A stretch of DNA of 34,333 nt. Origin: Chloroflexota bacterium (GTDB lineage: Bacteria > Chloroflexota > Anaerolineae > Anaerolineales > E44-bin32). Numbering within the stretch: position 1 is the first letter of the stretch; every line of letters starts with the position of its first letter. Below, in pieces: positions 13,949 to 21,697 of this stretch. The translations under genes and the position numbers were made by a program. A model generated the notes under the pieces. The model searched no databases and was not told the DNA's origin. It saw nothing but the letters and a program-made list of their open reading frames with translations. Where the stretch lies: positions 1 through 34,333 of the forward strand of contig JADFRG010000031.1 in NCBI GenBank assembly GCA_022561385.1, read 5' to 3'.

Positions 13949-14032
13949 TGGCAACCGAAGTTTCATAATGCTGGGCACCTACACTCTGCCGGGCGCTTGT
14001 AGTTAGTAAAATGACACTCGAAAGATAGAGCA

Positions 14033-15118
14033 TTGGCAACCAACAGCCAACGTCCCCGCAGGTTTGACCTGCGCACCACAATACCGCTTGCTGCAGAAAC
14101 TCTGGTCAGCTTGGCCAGAAAGCCGCAGCGTAGCTGGGTGGTCCCTGGGCTCACGCTGATCACAGGGATCGCCTTCGGGATTCTGATGCTCGAGCTGCTG
14201 TTCTTTCCGGGCCCGATCACCGCGCTGGCATTCGAGGGCGAACTCCGCTCCAGGCTGTCGGCAAACTATGGGGTGGATCCGGTGGTTGCCAGATTTCATG
14301 AATTGAGGCTCACCATCGTGGAAGATGTCTTGGGCATGGACGGGGGGGACGGACCCGGGTCGTCCGTGCTTGCCATGCTTCTGCAAGAGCCGGTGCCAAC
14401 TGTCACGCCAAAGGCGACCCGTACGACATCGCCCACCGAGGAACCGAGCGGTTCCCCGGTGCCCACAGATGTGGCAGCGGTGGCGACGGGTACCGCCGAG
14501 ATCTCGCCCAGCAGCACGCCGCTGCCGGCGACCGAGGTAGCCACGGCCGACTATTGTAAAAAGTTGTCGATCACCAAGATGTGGATTTACAGCGACGACG
14601 AGGTACGAGCAAAGGTCAAGAATTCCGGGTCGAATCATGCCTATCTGACCGGAACAAATTTCGAATGGCCCGACGTGCCCGCGCCCACCTATGTAGACTG
14701 GTTTAAATTCGATAACAAGAAGTATTTCAGCTTGGATGATTGGACCTCACCCACTACTTCTTCAGGTAGCGACGTACGCATCAAGAAAGGGCATACCGAA
14801 ACCTGGAGGGTCGACTTTGACGATGAGGCTGATGAGGGCATCTACGGCTCCTTTTCTCTCACGTTGAGGTTCGATGTATCCGGTTTAGCTACGTGTTACT
14901 TGAAGGCAGACACATTTAAGGATATTCCTGCGACTCCCGCGCCTTCACCAGGGCCCACAGATCCGCCGGCTCCCACCGCTACTCCGGAGCCGGTTCCAAC
15001 AAACACCGTCGAGCCGACCGAGACCTCAGCCGCGACTCCCACGCCCGATGCTACGTTGACCGCGGTGGCAACGGCAGGTACTTCCACTCCCGAGCCTTCT
15101 CAGATGCCAGACAACTGA
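14033..15118 (+). CDS. Membrane-anchored Thr/Pro-rich extracellular protein
   Basis: The start is TTG 14033, with only a weak ribosome-binding site. The 361-residue product has an N-terminal membrane helix at about 37-60. A shared paralogue region follows at about 66-125, then a Thr/Ser/Pro linker (about 125-170). Residues about 170-295 form a compact extracellular domain with many aromatic and acidic residues and two Cys (YCKKLS and ATCYLK) that could form a disulphide. A long Thr/Pro/Ala-rich tail of about 65 residues ends the protein. The domain looks beta-rich and Ig-like, but I cannot name it. The tail has no sortase signal although a sortase gene lies about 3 kb upstream. A role in cell-surface binding is inference. 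Confidence 0.75.
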   Translation: MATNSQRPRRFDLRTTIPLAAETLVSLARKPQRSWVVPGLTLITGIAFGILMLELLFFPGPITALAFEGELRSRLSANYGVDPVVARFHELRLTIVEDVLGMDGGDGPGSSVLAMLLQEPVPTVTPKATRTTSPTEEPSGSPVPTDVAAVATGTAEISPSSTPLPATEVATADYCKKLSITKMWIYSDDEVRAKVKNSGSNHAYLTGTNFEWPDVPAPTYVDWFKFDNKKYFSLDDWTSPTTSSGSDVRIKKGHTETWRVDFDDEADEGIYGSFSLTLRFDVSGLATCYLKADTFKDIPATPAPSPGPTDPPAPTATPEPVPTNTVEPTETSAATPTPDATLTAVATAGTSTPEPSQMPDN

Positions 15119-15237
15119 CCGGGCGCCGCCCGAAGCCAATAAATTCCGGAACGCCCAACTCAGACGACTTCGACTCCCAGAGCCTAGGCCGGAGACCAGA
15201 TTACGGACAACCGAGACGGCAACAAGGGCGCTCAGGG

Positions 15238-15243
15238 TATAAT
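15238..15243 (+). promoter_or_regulatory. -10 box of the prfA operon
   Basis: TATAAT within GGTATAATCG; the expected start is about 15250. The -35 region is weak. The transcript would begin just before the hairpin at 15254-15274. Confidence 0.55.
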
Positions 15244-15253
15244 CGCATCGAAC

Positions 15254-15274
15254 CTCCCACATACGCCGTGGGAG
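15254..15274 (+). promoter_or_regulatory. 5'-end hairpin in the prfA leader
   Basis: CTCCCAC (15254-15260) pairs with GTGGGAG (15268-15274) around a 7-base loop, followed by TTTCTC. It lies at the very 5' end of the predicted mRNA. It could protect the message from decay or act as a weak attenuator. It also contains the upstream in-frame GTG at 15268, which favours the ATG at 15292 as the true start. Confidence 0.45.
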
Positions 15275-15291
15275 TTTCTCATGTGTGGACC

Positions 15292-16344
15292 ATGTTGAAA
15301 AAACTAACCGGTATTGAGGATCGCTTCACCGCCATCGAAGAGGAGATGACGGCGGTGGCGGACGACTATCAACGGGTGGCACGACTGGCTCAGGAGCGTT
15401 CGGAACTGGAGCCGGTGGTCAGTGCGTTCCGAGAGTACAGTGCGCTCCAGGACCAACTTGGGCAGGCCGAATCACTGCGGGAGGGTTCGGACCCTGAGCT
15501 GCAGGAACTCGCGGAGGAAGAGATTCGGGAGATCCAACCAAAGCTGGGCGTACTGGAAGCTAAGCTGCGCGAGATGTTGATCCCGCGCGACCCGCGCGAC
15601 CGCCGTAATGTGATCATGGAGATCCGCGCTGGGACGGGCGGAGACGAAGCCGGCATTTTCGCGGCCGATCTTTTCCGAATGTACAGTCGCTACGCAGAAG
15701 GATTGCGGTGGTCCGTCGATGTGTTATCCCAGAGTGAAACGGGCGTCGGAGGATTCAAGGAAGTGGTGTTCCAGGTCAAGGGCAAAGGTGCCTACTCTCG
15801 TTTGAAATATGAATCCGGAGTGCACCGCGTCCAGCGTGTGCCTGTTACAGAGTCTCAAGGTCGCATCCATACCTCGACCGCGACGGTGGCGGTATTGGCG
15901 GAGGCGGACGAGGTCGAAATTAAAATCCCGAGTAAGGATATCGAAATCGACACCTTCAAGTCCGCAGGCGCCGGCGGTCAGAGCGTCCAGAAGAACGAAA
16001 CCGCGGTGAGAATCAGGCACTTGCCCACTGGCATCGTGGTTCAATGCCAGGACGAACGCTCACAGTTGCAGAATAAGCAACGTGCGATGAGCATCTTGCG
16101 CGCGCGGCTTTATGATATGGCAATCGAAGAGCAGCATGCGGAGCAGGACGCGGCTCGCAAGGCCCAGGTCGGCTCGGGCGAGCGGTCCGAAAAAATTCGC
16201 ACCTACAATTTCCCACAATCCCGCATCACCGACCACCGTATCGGATATACGACCCACAACCTCCCTGCGGTCCTGGACGGCGACCTCGACGAGTTGATCG
16301 AAGAACTGGTCACCCAGGAAGCGGCCGAAAAACTGGCCTCCTAA
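15292..16344 (+). CDS. prfA: Peptide chain release factor 1
   Basis: From ATG 15292 the protein has 350 residues, close to the usual RF1 length. The N-terminal coiled-coil region (1-100) is followed by the stop-codon recognition tripeptide PVT at 184-186, which marks RF1 (UAA/UAG) rather than RF2 (SPF). The catalytic GGQ is at 228-230 in SAGAGGQSVQ and triggers peptide release in the ribosomal peptidyl-transferase centre. The gene is followed by prmC, whose product methylates this GGQ glutamine, and then by tsaC; this is a common conserved cluster. Its leader begins with a stable hairpin. The assignment is secure. Confidence 0.97.
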   Translation: MLKKLTGIEDRFTAIEEEMTAVADDYQRVARLAQERSELEPVVSAFREYSALQDQLGQAESLREGSDPELQELAEEEIREIQPKLGVLEAKLREMLIPRDPRDRRNVIMEIRAGTGGDEAGIFAADLFRMYSRYAEGLRWSVDVLSQSETGVGGFKEVVFQVKGKGAYSRLKYESGVHRVQRVPVTESQGRIHTSTATVAVLAEADEVEIKIPSKDIEIDTFKSAGAGGQSVQKNETAVRIRHLPTGIVVQCQDERSQLQNKQRAMSILRARLYDMAIEEQHAEQDAARKAQVGSGERSEKIRTYNFPQSRITDHRIGYTTHNLPAVLDGDLDELIEELVTQEAAEKLAS

Positions 16345-16401
16345 ATTGGGAGGTTGTCTGCCGCGGCTTCTTCAAATAACCGAGGATCCAGAGCAAACGA
16401 C

Positions 16402-17238
16402 ATGACAGCTACGGTCGAGAGTGCGCTCAAGAGAGCCGGGCCCCAACTCCGCGAACATACGGACACACCGGGATCGGATGCACAGCTCCTTATGGTGGAG
16501 GCGCTCAGCCGGCCCCGGGCCTGGATCCTGGCGCACCCGGAGCACAACATGAGCAGCGCTCAGCTGGCCAGGTTTGAAGCCTTGTTGTCGGCGGCGCTTG
16601 GCGGGGCCGCCCTGCCGCACGTGCTAGGGTGGTGGGAGTTTTATGGCCGCCGATTCCACCTTGACCCCGAGGTGCTGATCCCCCGGCCAGAGACTGAATT
16701 GATGATCGACGAGGTGCTCGGCCGCGCGGGCCGGAGGTCAAGAATCCTGGATCTCGGAACGGGCTCCGGTTGCATCGCGGTGACCCTCGCGCTCGAGCTT
16801 CCGGAATCGCGTATCTATGCTTCCGATTTATCCTGGGCCGCACTCAAGGTCGCTCGACGCAATGTCGAAGCACACGGTGTAGGTGGCAGGGTCACCTTGG
16901 TCATTTCAGACTTGATCGACGCGTTCGCCGCTCCCTTCGACATTGTCTGTGCAAACCTGCCTTACGTGGCGACCGAACAACTTCCGCTTCTCGCTGTGTC
17001 TCGCCGAGAGCCAACGTTGGCGCTCGACGGTGGATCCTTCGGAACTGAGCTGATATACCAGGTTATCGAAAAGCTCCCCGGGGTCCTCGCTTCGGGTGGT
17101 TGCGCCCTGTTCGAGATAGATCCCGATCAAGCGGAGGCGATTCTTGAACGGGCAAGATCCGGCTTCCCGTGGTCGGGATTGCGGATTGAGAAGGATCTGG
17201 CCGGGCGCGAGCGCCTTTTGATCGTCGAGCGTGACTGA
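16402..17238 (+). CDS. prmC: Release-factor glutamine N5-methyltransferase
   Basis: This is a 278-residue protein from ATG 16402; the frame is open to 16354 but those residues lack similarity in character. The N-terminal helical domain is followed by LIPRPETE (93-99), the SAM-binding ILDLGTGSGC (115-124), and the active-site tetrapeptide NLPY (185-188). The family consensus is NPPY; the Leu variant keeps the Asn and Tyr that hold the glutamine. PrmC transfers a methyl group from S-adenosylmethionine to the GGQ glutamine of RF1 and RF2. It lies 57 bases after prfA, and its last 8 bases overlap the next gene, indicating one operon. Confidence 0.94.
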   Translation: MTATVESALKRAGPQLREHTDTPGSDAQLLMVEALSRPRAWILAHPEHNMSSAQLARFEALLSAALGGAALPHVLGWWEFYGRRFHLDPEVLIPRPETELMIDEVLGRAGRRSRILDLGTGSGCIAVTLALELPESRIYASDLSWAALKVARRNVEAHGVGGRVTLVISDLIDAFAAPFDIVCANLPYVATEQLPLLAVSRREPTLALDGGSFGTELIYQVIEKLPGVLASGGCALFEIDPDQAEAILERARSGFPWSGLRIEKDLAGRERLLIVERD

Positions 17239-17857
17239 AACCGAAATTTTGGGCACGGATCATCCCGAAGCTCTGGATAAAGCTATTTCTATCTTGCGGA
17301 GCGGGGGTTTGATCGCCCTGCCTACCGACACCGTTTATGGCCTGGCGGCCGATGCGTGGAACGGCCATGCCGTTAGGCGGATCTACGAAGCGAAGAACCG
17401 CAGTGAGCTGAAATCCATTCCGGTGTTGCTGTCGGGTGCTGCGGCCATCGTGGAAGTGGCCGCGGAAGCGGCCGCGAACATTCTCTCGCTGGCAGCTCAA
17501 TTCTGGCCGGGTCCTCTGACAATGGTGGTCGAGCGAAAAAGCCAACTTCCCTCCGAAGTGAGCGCCACCGATACGGTTGGCGTGCGAGCGCCGGATGATG
17601 ATTTCGCTCTAACGTTGTTGAGGTCTTACGGGCCGCTGGCGGCAACTTCGGCCAACCCGTCCGGGCAACCGGGCGCCACGACCGCGGTTCAGGTTATGGA
17701 GACCCTTCGCGGGAAGGTCGATTTAGTGCTGGACGGTGGCAAAATCGAGGGAGGCGTTCCCTCCACGGTTGTAGACTTCACGACAATCCCGCCGACGCTG
17801 CTGCGCCACGGACCGATCACTATGGAATCGGTTCTTAAGGCCTGGGAGAGTTATTGA
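17231..17857 (+). CDS. tsaC: L-threonylcarbamoyladenylate synthase (Sua5/YwlC/TsaC)
   Basis: The 208-residue protein starts at GTG 17231, inside the end of prmC. Conserved features are PTDTVYGLAADAW (31-43), the substrate-binding KNRSELKSIPVLL, FWPGPLTMV, and ATSANPSGQ near residue 140. The enzyme makes threonylcarbamoyl-AMP from threonine, bicarbonate and ATP, the first step of t6A modification of ANN-decoding tRNAs. It is TsaC-length: the extra C-terminal Sua5 domain is missing. Two partners, tsaE and tsaB, occur about 8 kb downstream; tsaD is not in the window. The 3' end overlaps the convergent esterase gene by 7 bases. Confidence 0.94.
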   Translation: MTETEILGTDHPEALDKAISILRSGGLIALPTDTVYGLAADAWNGHAVRRIYEAKNRSELKSIPVLLSGAAAIVEVAAEAAANILSLAAQFWPGPLTMVVERKSQLPSEVSATDTVGVRAPDDDFALTLLRSYGPLAATSANPSGQPGATTAVQVMETLRGKVDLVLDGGKIEGGVPSTVVDFTTIPPTLLRHGPITMESVLKAWESY

Positions 17858-18747
17858 GCACGGTCGCCAGGATCGCGATCTAACCAGCCCGCAACATACC
17901 ATTGCAAGTAATCTTCGACGTGTTGCGCCCAGTAGGCCTCGATATGTTCGCCCGAGTAGGATCGCAGCATATACTGCACCCCCGCTTCATCGAAAAGGGC
18001 GGTTAGATCTGGGAGCGAGAAGCGCAGCGGATCCCGATCGCCAATATCGATCCATATTTCCGGCATGTTGTCCCTTGGAATAGCTTCGATCCAGCCCGGG
18101 AGCCTGACCAGGTCCGATGCGAGAACCGCGGGACTATGTAGGCCGATGGCCTGAAAGAGCTCCGAGTGCTCTAGGCCGATCCGCAGCGCCCAACCCGCTC
18201 CGCGAGAAATCCCCCCAATTGAGCGTAAGGATGGATCCGGGCTCGCGCCGTACTCACTTTCGATGTGTGGAACGAGGTATTTCACGATCGCCTGGTCGTA
18301 TTCTAGCCCCAGGCGTTCCCAAGGCATCACGATCAGAAAGGGGAACGCCTTATCGAAGACCACCATACGTTGGGCAACTTCGTCTGCATTTAACTCGTCC
18401 CATTGAGCGTCGGTTCGAGCCAATCCATGAAGCAGGTACAGGGTCGGAAGTTGCCCCTGCACCTGAGATGCACACGGCGGTAGATACACGCGATAGGGGA
18501 GACTGCGCGGCAGCTCTTTATCGACCAATTCGGCCTGGATCATCTGGCCCGCGGTTTCACCGCAGCTTTCTTCTTCGCCCGATCCTGCGGCACCCGTGGC
18601 TGCCGGTGTCGCATGCGGTAGGATCCCGGTTGGGAGGGGTGTAGGAACGATAGTGGTCGGCTCGCGAGTTGGCGGAGGGGTAGCTTGGGCACAGGCCGCG
18701 GCCAAATAGAAAAAACCCAGGAGAAGCCACGATCTGTGGAGGAGCAT
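17851..18747 (-). CDS. Lipoprotein esterase of the enterochelin-esterase/esterase-D family
   Basis: The 298-residue protein begins with a lipoprotein signal: positive start, hydrophobic core and lipobox LAAAC with Cys19. A Thr/Pro-rich linker of about 35 residues follows, then an alpha/beta-hydrolase domain from about residue 70. The nucleophile elbow is GISRG (Ser181) in SIGGISRGAGW. Asp237 or Asp239 in DIGDRDP and His268 in SGEHIEAYW complete a catalytic triad. LPTLYLLHGLA is the oxyanion strand. Family members hydrolyse esters of siderophores, S-formylglutathione or acetylated sugars; the substrate here is not evident. It is probably tethered outside the membrane. A -10-like TATAAT is also seen just upstream of the start in the minus direction. 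Confidence 0.85.
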   Translation of the reverse strand: MLLHRSWLLLGFFYLAAACAQATPPPTREPTTIVPTPLPTGILPHATPAATGAAGSGEEESCGETAGQMIQAELVDKELPRSLPYRVYLPPCASQVQGQLPTLYLLHGLARTDAQWDELNADEVAQRMVVFDKAFPFLIVMPWERLGLEYDQAIVKYLVPHIESEYGASPDPSLRSIGGISRGAGWALRIGLEHSELFQAIGLHSPAVLASDLVRLPGWIEAIPRDNMPEIWIDIGDRDPLRFSLPDLTALFDEAGVQYMLRSYSGEHIEAYWAQHVEDYLQWYVAGWLDRDPGDRAQ

Positions 18748-18833
18748 CTCGGCGCCGATTATAGTGCGCCCTCATTGTTGTTATGCCTCACTTGCACGAT
18801 TCGCCCAATCATCAAAGGATTGAATGCGCAGTG

Positions 18834-18839
18834 TAGAAT
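18834..18839 (+). promoter_or_regulatory. Candidate -10 box of phoU, near-leaderless
   Basis: TAGAAT ends 9 bases before the ATG at 18849. The expected start is about 18846, which favours 18849 over the ATG at 18843. No good -35 is visible. Confidence 0.4.
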
Positions 18840-18848
18840 TCTATGAAT

Positions 18849-19517
18849 ATGGCGCATCGTGGCCCTCGGGCGACCCTAGACCAAGAAACGAGAGCCATCA
18901 ACGACGACCTGCTTCGTATGCAAAAACTGGTGGATCGGTCCATCGTGCGCTCGCTGGACAGCCTGGTGCGCCGCGATCAGATCGTGGCTCAGCAGGTGGT
19001 GGACGAAGATGTTGAGGTCAATGATTTGCGCTTCAAGATCGAGGAGGCCTGCCTGTCCTTGATTGCCACCCAACAGCCGGCGGCTAGCGATCTGCGCTCG
19101 GTGATCGCGGCCATGCACATGGTTGTTGAAATGGAGCGCATGGCAGATCATGCCACCGGCATCGCGAAGACGGTGATCATGATGGGGGATGAACCGTTGT
19201 TGAAACCGCTGATCGATATTCCTAAAATGGCTGAGCTGGCTAGAGAAATGTTGCGCGAGAGCCTGGTAGCTTATAAGGAGCGCAACGCGGAAAAAGCCCG
19301 AAAGGTGGCGGCCAGGGACGACGAGATGGATGGGTTGTACCGGGCCATCTTCGAAGAGCTGGTTGAGATCATGTCGAGAACGCCGGGCAGCGCCACCCGA
19401 GCTACTTATCTATTGTGGTGCGCGCACAACCTCGAGCGGATCGGGGACCGGGTGACCAATATTGCAGAACGAGTCGTCTTTGTAAATACCGGTGACATGC
19501 GCGAGTTGAATCTCTAG
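18849..19517 (+). CDS. phoU: PhoU-family phosphate-signalling regulator
   Basis: The protein has 222 residues from ATG 18849; an in-frame ATG at 18843 would add two. It consists of two similar three-helix bundles with the PhoU metal-binding patterns, seen as MERMADHATGIAK (about 97-109) and NLERIGDRVTNIAE (about 197-210). PhoU dampens the PhoR-PhoB phosphate-starvation response and restrains the Pst phosphate transporter. No pst or phoBR genes are visible here, so in this organism the gene is unlinked or at the edge of a cluster. Transcription appears to start almost at the ATG. The family assignment is strong. Confidence 0.92.
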   Translation: MAHRGPRATLDQETRAINDDLLRMQKLVDRSIVRSLDSLVRRDQIVAQQVVDEDVEVNDLRFKIEEACLSLIATQQPAASDLRSVIAAMHMVVEMERMADHATGIAKTVIMMGDEPLLKPLIDIPKMAELAREMLRESLVAYKERNAEKARKVAARDDEMDGLYRAIFEELVEIMSRTPGSATRATYLLWCAHNLERIGDRVTNIAERVVFVNTGDMRELNL

Positions 19518-19575
19518 CCGGCGCTCCGAAGCCTTCCGTTTGTCGCCCCATCATCCTTGGCGAAGCTCCGCATGA

Positions 19576-19581
19576 TACAAT
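19576..19581 (+). promoter_or_regulatory. Candidate -10 box of the riboswitch-controlled operon
   Basis: TACAAT preceded by TGA, with an expected start at about 19588, shortly before the riboswitch. The -35 is unclear. Confidence 0.4.
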
Positions 19582-19601
19582 CCAACCAATCAAATAGTGT
19601 G

Positions 19602-19726
19602 AAGCTTTCGGGGCAGGGTGAGGGCGTTAGCCCAATTCCCGATCGGCGGTAGAGCCCGCAAGCGCATTTGCGCAAGATCCGGTGAAACTCCGGGGCCGAC
19701 GGTATAGTCCGGATAGGAGAAAGCTA
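19602..19726 (+). promoter_or_regulatory. FMN riboswitch (RFN element)
   Basis: All hallmark segments of the RFN element occur in order: TTCGGGGCAGGGTGA, ATTCCCGATCGGCGGTAGAG, CCCGCAAGCGC, GATCCGGTGAAACTCCGGGG, CCGACGGTATAGTCCGGAT and AGGAGAAAG. The closing P1 helix is AGCTTT (19603-19608) with AAAGCT (19720-19725). The element binds FMN and normally turns off flavin synthesis or uptake genes when FMN is plentiful. Here it is followed by three terminator-like hairpins and then an ABC transporter operon. Control is therefore probably by premature termination, and the transported substrate is very likely riboflavin. Confidence 0.96.
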
Positions 19727-19765
19727 AACGTGCGGTGCCCGATGGCGCCAGCATCGTGACAGTTG

Positions 19766-19798
19766 CCCCGAAGACGGATGTCTTCGGGGATTTTGTTT
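19766..19798 (+). terminator. Terminator hairpin 1 after the FMN riboswitch
   Basis: CCCCGAAGAC (19766-19775) pairs with GTCTTCGGGG (19780-19789) around GGAT, followed by ATTTTGTTT. Its stem is identical to that of hairpin 2. Confidence 0.75.
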
Positions 19799-19833
19799 CG
19801 GTCTGGCGACGGTCGATGGCCGAGCATTAGTTG

Positions 19834-19867
19834 CCCCGAAGACGTGAAGTCTTCGGGGTTTGTTTAT
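19834..19867 (+). terminator. Terminator hairpin 2, near-copy of hairpin 1
   Basis: CCCCGAAGAC (19834-19843) pairs with GTCTTCGGGG (19849-19858) around GTGAA, followed by TTTGTTT. The preceding GTTG is also shared with hairpin 1, indicating a local duplication. Confidence 0.7.
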
Positions 19868-19877
19868 GCCCGCACGC

Positions 19878-19914
19878 ACGCCCCGAATCTATCTCGTCGG
19901 GGCGTATTTTTTTC
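19878..19914 (+). terminator. Terminator hairpin 3, strongest of the three
   Basis: ACGCCCCGA (19878-19886) pairs with TCGGGGCGT (19897-19905) around a 10-base loop, followed by A and seven T. It is the last barrier before the permease gene. Confidence 0.85.
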
Positions 19915-19964
19915 AGGCAGCCCGAATGATCTGAAACCTGATCGGCAAGTGAAGCGAGCGTAAA

Positions 19965-20738
19965 TTGACCAAACTTGCGAAACGAATGACAGCACTCCTA
20001 CCTTTGGTCGCCATCGGCGTGGCACTGCTATTTTGGGAGGGCGTGGCCAGGTGGAGCGAAATACCGCTCTTTATCCTGCCTCCACCCAGTGCCATCGGCG
20101 AGAGGCTCGCGCGCTCGATTGCGGATGGTAGTTTGCAGCGCCACACATTGGTTACCTTATCCGAAGTCCTGGCCGGCCTTGCCCTGGGGGCAGTATCCGC
20201 CTCCCTGCTTGGTTACGGACTTGCGAAGTCTTCGACTCTCGAGCATGCGTTATCTCCCTACATTGTTGCCTCGCAATCGATTCCGATCGTTGCTATCGCT
20301 CCCCTGCTGGTGATCTGGTTTGGCCCGGGTCGACTCTCGAAAGTACTGATCAGCGCTTTGATTGTCTTCTTCCCGGTCTTGATCAACACCATCGTGGGGG
20401 TTCGCACCGTTCCGACCGAGCTGTATGACGTAATGCGTTCGCTGCGCGCCACGAAAGCACAGATCTTCCGCAAGCTCGAAGTGCCGGCCGCGACCCCCGT
20501 TCTGCTGGGCGGTCTCAAGATTGGGGCGACCCTGTCGGTGATTGGCGCCGTAGTGGGAGAGTTTGTCGGCTCTGATCAGGGGTTGGGTTTCCTGATTAAT
20601 GTCGGAAACGGACTCTACGATACGCCGTTGGTTTTTGTCGCTGTAATCACGCTGGTTGCAATGGCATTGGTGCTTTATGGATTGGTCGCTATGCTGGAAC
20701 GCAAGGTTCTGGCCTGGAGAATTGTGGAGGTCGGATGA
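19965..20738 (+). CDS. ribX: ABC transporter permease, riboflavin uptake (RibX-type)
   Basis: The 257-residue protein starts at TTG 19965, or at an in-frame ATG at 19986. It has about six membrane helices and the BPD-type permease fold of the nitrate/taurine/THI5-like family (SsuC/ThiX-type). The cytoplasmic coupling loop with an EAA-like motif lies near DVMRSLRATKAQIFRKLEVP. Taken alone it would be called a sulfonate, nitrate or pyrimidine-precursor permease. The FMN riboswitch directly upstream points to riboflavin, as in the RibXY system of Chloroflexus. Its stop overlaps the start of the binding-protein gene as ATGA. Substrate assignment rests on the riboswitch and on knowledge of RibXY. 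Confidence 0.85.
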   Translation: MTKLAKRMTALLPLVAIGVALLFWEGVARWSEIPLFILPPPSAIGERLARSIADGSLQRHTLVTLSEVLAGLALGAVSASLLGYGLAKSSTLEHALSPYIVASQSIPIVAIAPLLVIWFGPGRLSKVLISALIVFFPVLINTIVGVRTVPTELYDVMRSLRATKAQIFRKLEVPAATPVLLGGLKIGATLSVIGAVVGEFVGSDQGLGFLINVGNGLYDTPLVFVAVITLVAMALVLYGLVAMLERKVLAWRIVEVG

Positions 20739-21697
20739 AAAGTAGGTGGCTCGCGCTGCTTCTGTTCGGATTGGTTGCATGCCAGGCGTCGGAATCGAGT
20801 TCCGGAATTCGACTACCGATGGGGTTCATTCCAAACATTCAATTCGCACCCTTCTATGTCGCATTGGAGCGGGGATATTTCTCCGAGGAAGGGATCGAGC
20901 TCGAGTTTGACTACTCGTTCGAGACCGACGGTGTGAAGTTGGTGGGTGCGGGTGAATTGCCGTTCTCACTGGTCTCAGGAGAGCAAGTCCTGCTGGCAAG
21001 GGCTCAGGAACTGCCGGTGGTGTACGTGATGGCATGGTGGCAGGATTATCCGATCGCGGTCGCGGCCCCGGTCGGCAGCGGAATCGAGACCCCGCAAGAT
21101 TTAGCGGGCATCCAGATCGGCATTCCAGGAACCTTCGGAGCATCTTACGTCGGACTTCGGGCCCTGCTGTATTCGGCGGGCTTGACAGAAGAGGACATCA
21201 CGCTCGACTCGATCGGCTTCAATCAGGTCGAGTCGCTGATCTCCGGTCGGCAGCAAGCGGTGGTTGTTTATGTCAACAACGAGCCGCTGCAGCTAAATGC
21301 CAGCGGGAGCCCGGTGAACGTGATTCGGGTGGCCGATTATGTTGATTTGGCGTCGAACGGCCTTCTGGCAAGCGAGTCGATTCTTGCCGAAGATCCCGAC
21401 ATGGTACGTGGAATGATCCGCGCGACCCTGCGCGGCATCCGCGACACCATTGAGGATCCGGAGGCGGCATTCGAAATCTCGAAACAGTACATCGAAGGTC
21501 TCGATCAGTTGAGCCCAGCGGATCAGGACCTTCAGCGCGCGGTGCTGGCTGAGAGCATTAAATTCTGGAAGACCGATCGTCCAGGGTATTCCGATCCGCA
21601 GGCCTGGGAAAACATGCAGACGGTCCTGCTGGAGATGGGGCTACTTGCAAAGCCGATGGATTTAGCGGCCGCCTTCACAAACGAGTTCCTGCCATGA
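20735..21697 (+). CDS. ribY: Substrate-binding lipoprotein, riboflavin uptake (RibY-type)
   Basis: The protein has 320 residues. A lipoprotein signal (hydrophobic core then LVAC, Cys16) anchors it outside the membrane. The mature part is an NMT1/THI5-like periplasmic-binding fold, with the family opening MGFIPNIQFAPFYVALERGY (residues 29-48) and later GIPGTFGASYVGLRALL. Relatives bind pyrimidine precursors of thiamine; RibY of Chloroflexus binds riboflavin. The FMN riboswitch controlling this operon supports riboflavin here. The overlaps with both neighbouring genes (ATGA at each end) indicate tightly coupled synthesis of the three subunits. The conserved fold is clear; specificity is inferred from regulation. 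Confidence 0.87.
   Translation: MKSRWLALLLFGLVACQASESSSGIRLPMGFIPNIQFAPFYVALERGYFSEEGIELEFDYSFETDGVKLVGAGELPFSLVSGEQVLLARAQELPVVYVMAWWQDYPIAVAAPVGSGIETPQDLAGIQIGIPGTFGASYVGLRALLYSAGLTEEDITLDSIGFNQVESLISGRQQAVVVYVNNEPLQLNASGSPVNVIRVADYVDLASNGLLASESILAEDPDMVRGMIRATLRGIRDTIEDPEAAFEISKQYIEGLDQLSPADQDLQRAVLAESIKFWKTDRPGYSDPQAWENMQTVLLEMGLLAKPMDLAAAFTNEFLP

Noticed and set aside
14003-14638. Minus-strand ORF of 211 codons opposite the anchored-protein gene
   Set aside because: The opposite frame has a membrane helix, linker and paralogue blocks, while this frame has Arg/Gly/His-rich shadow composition.
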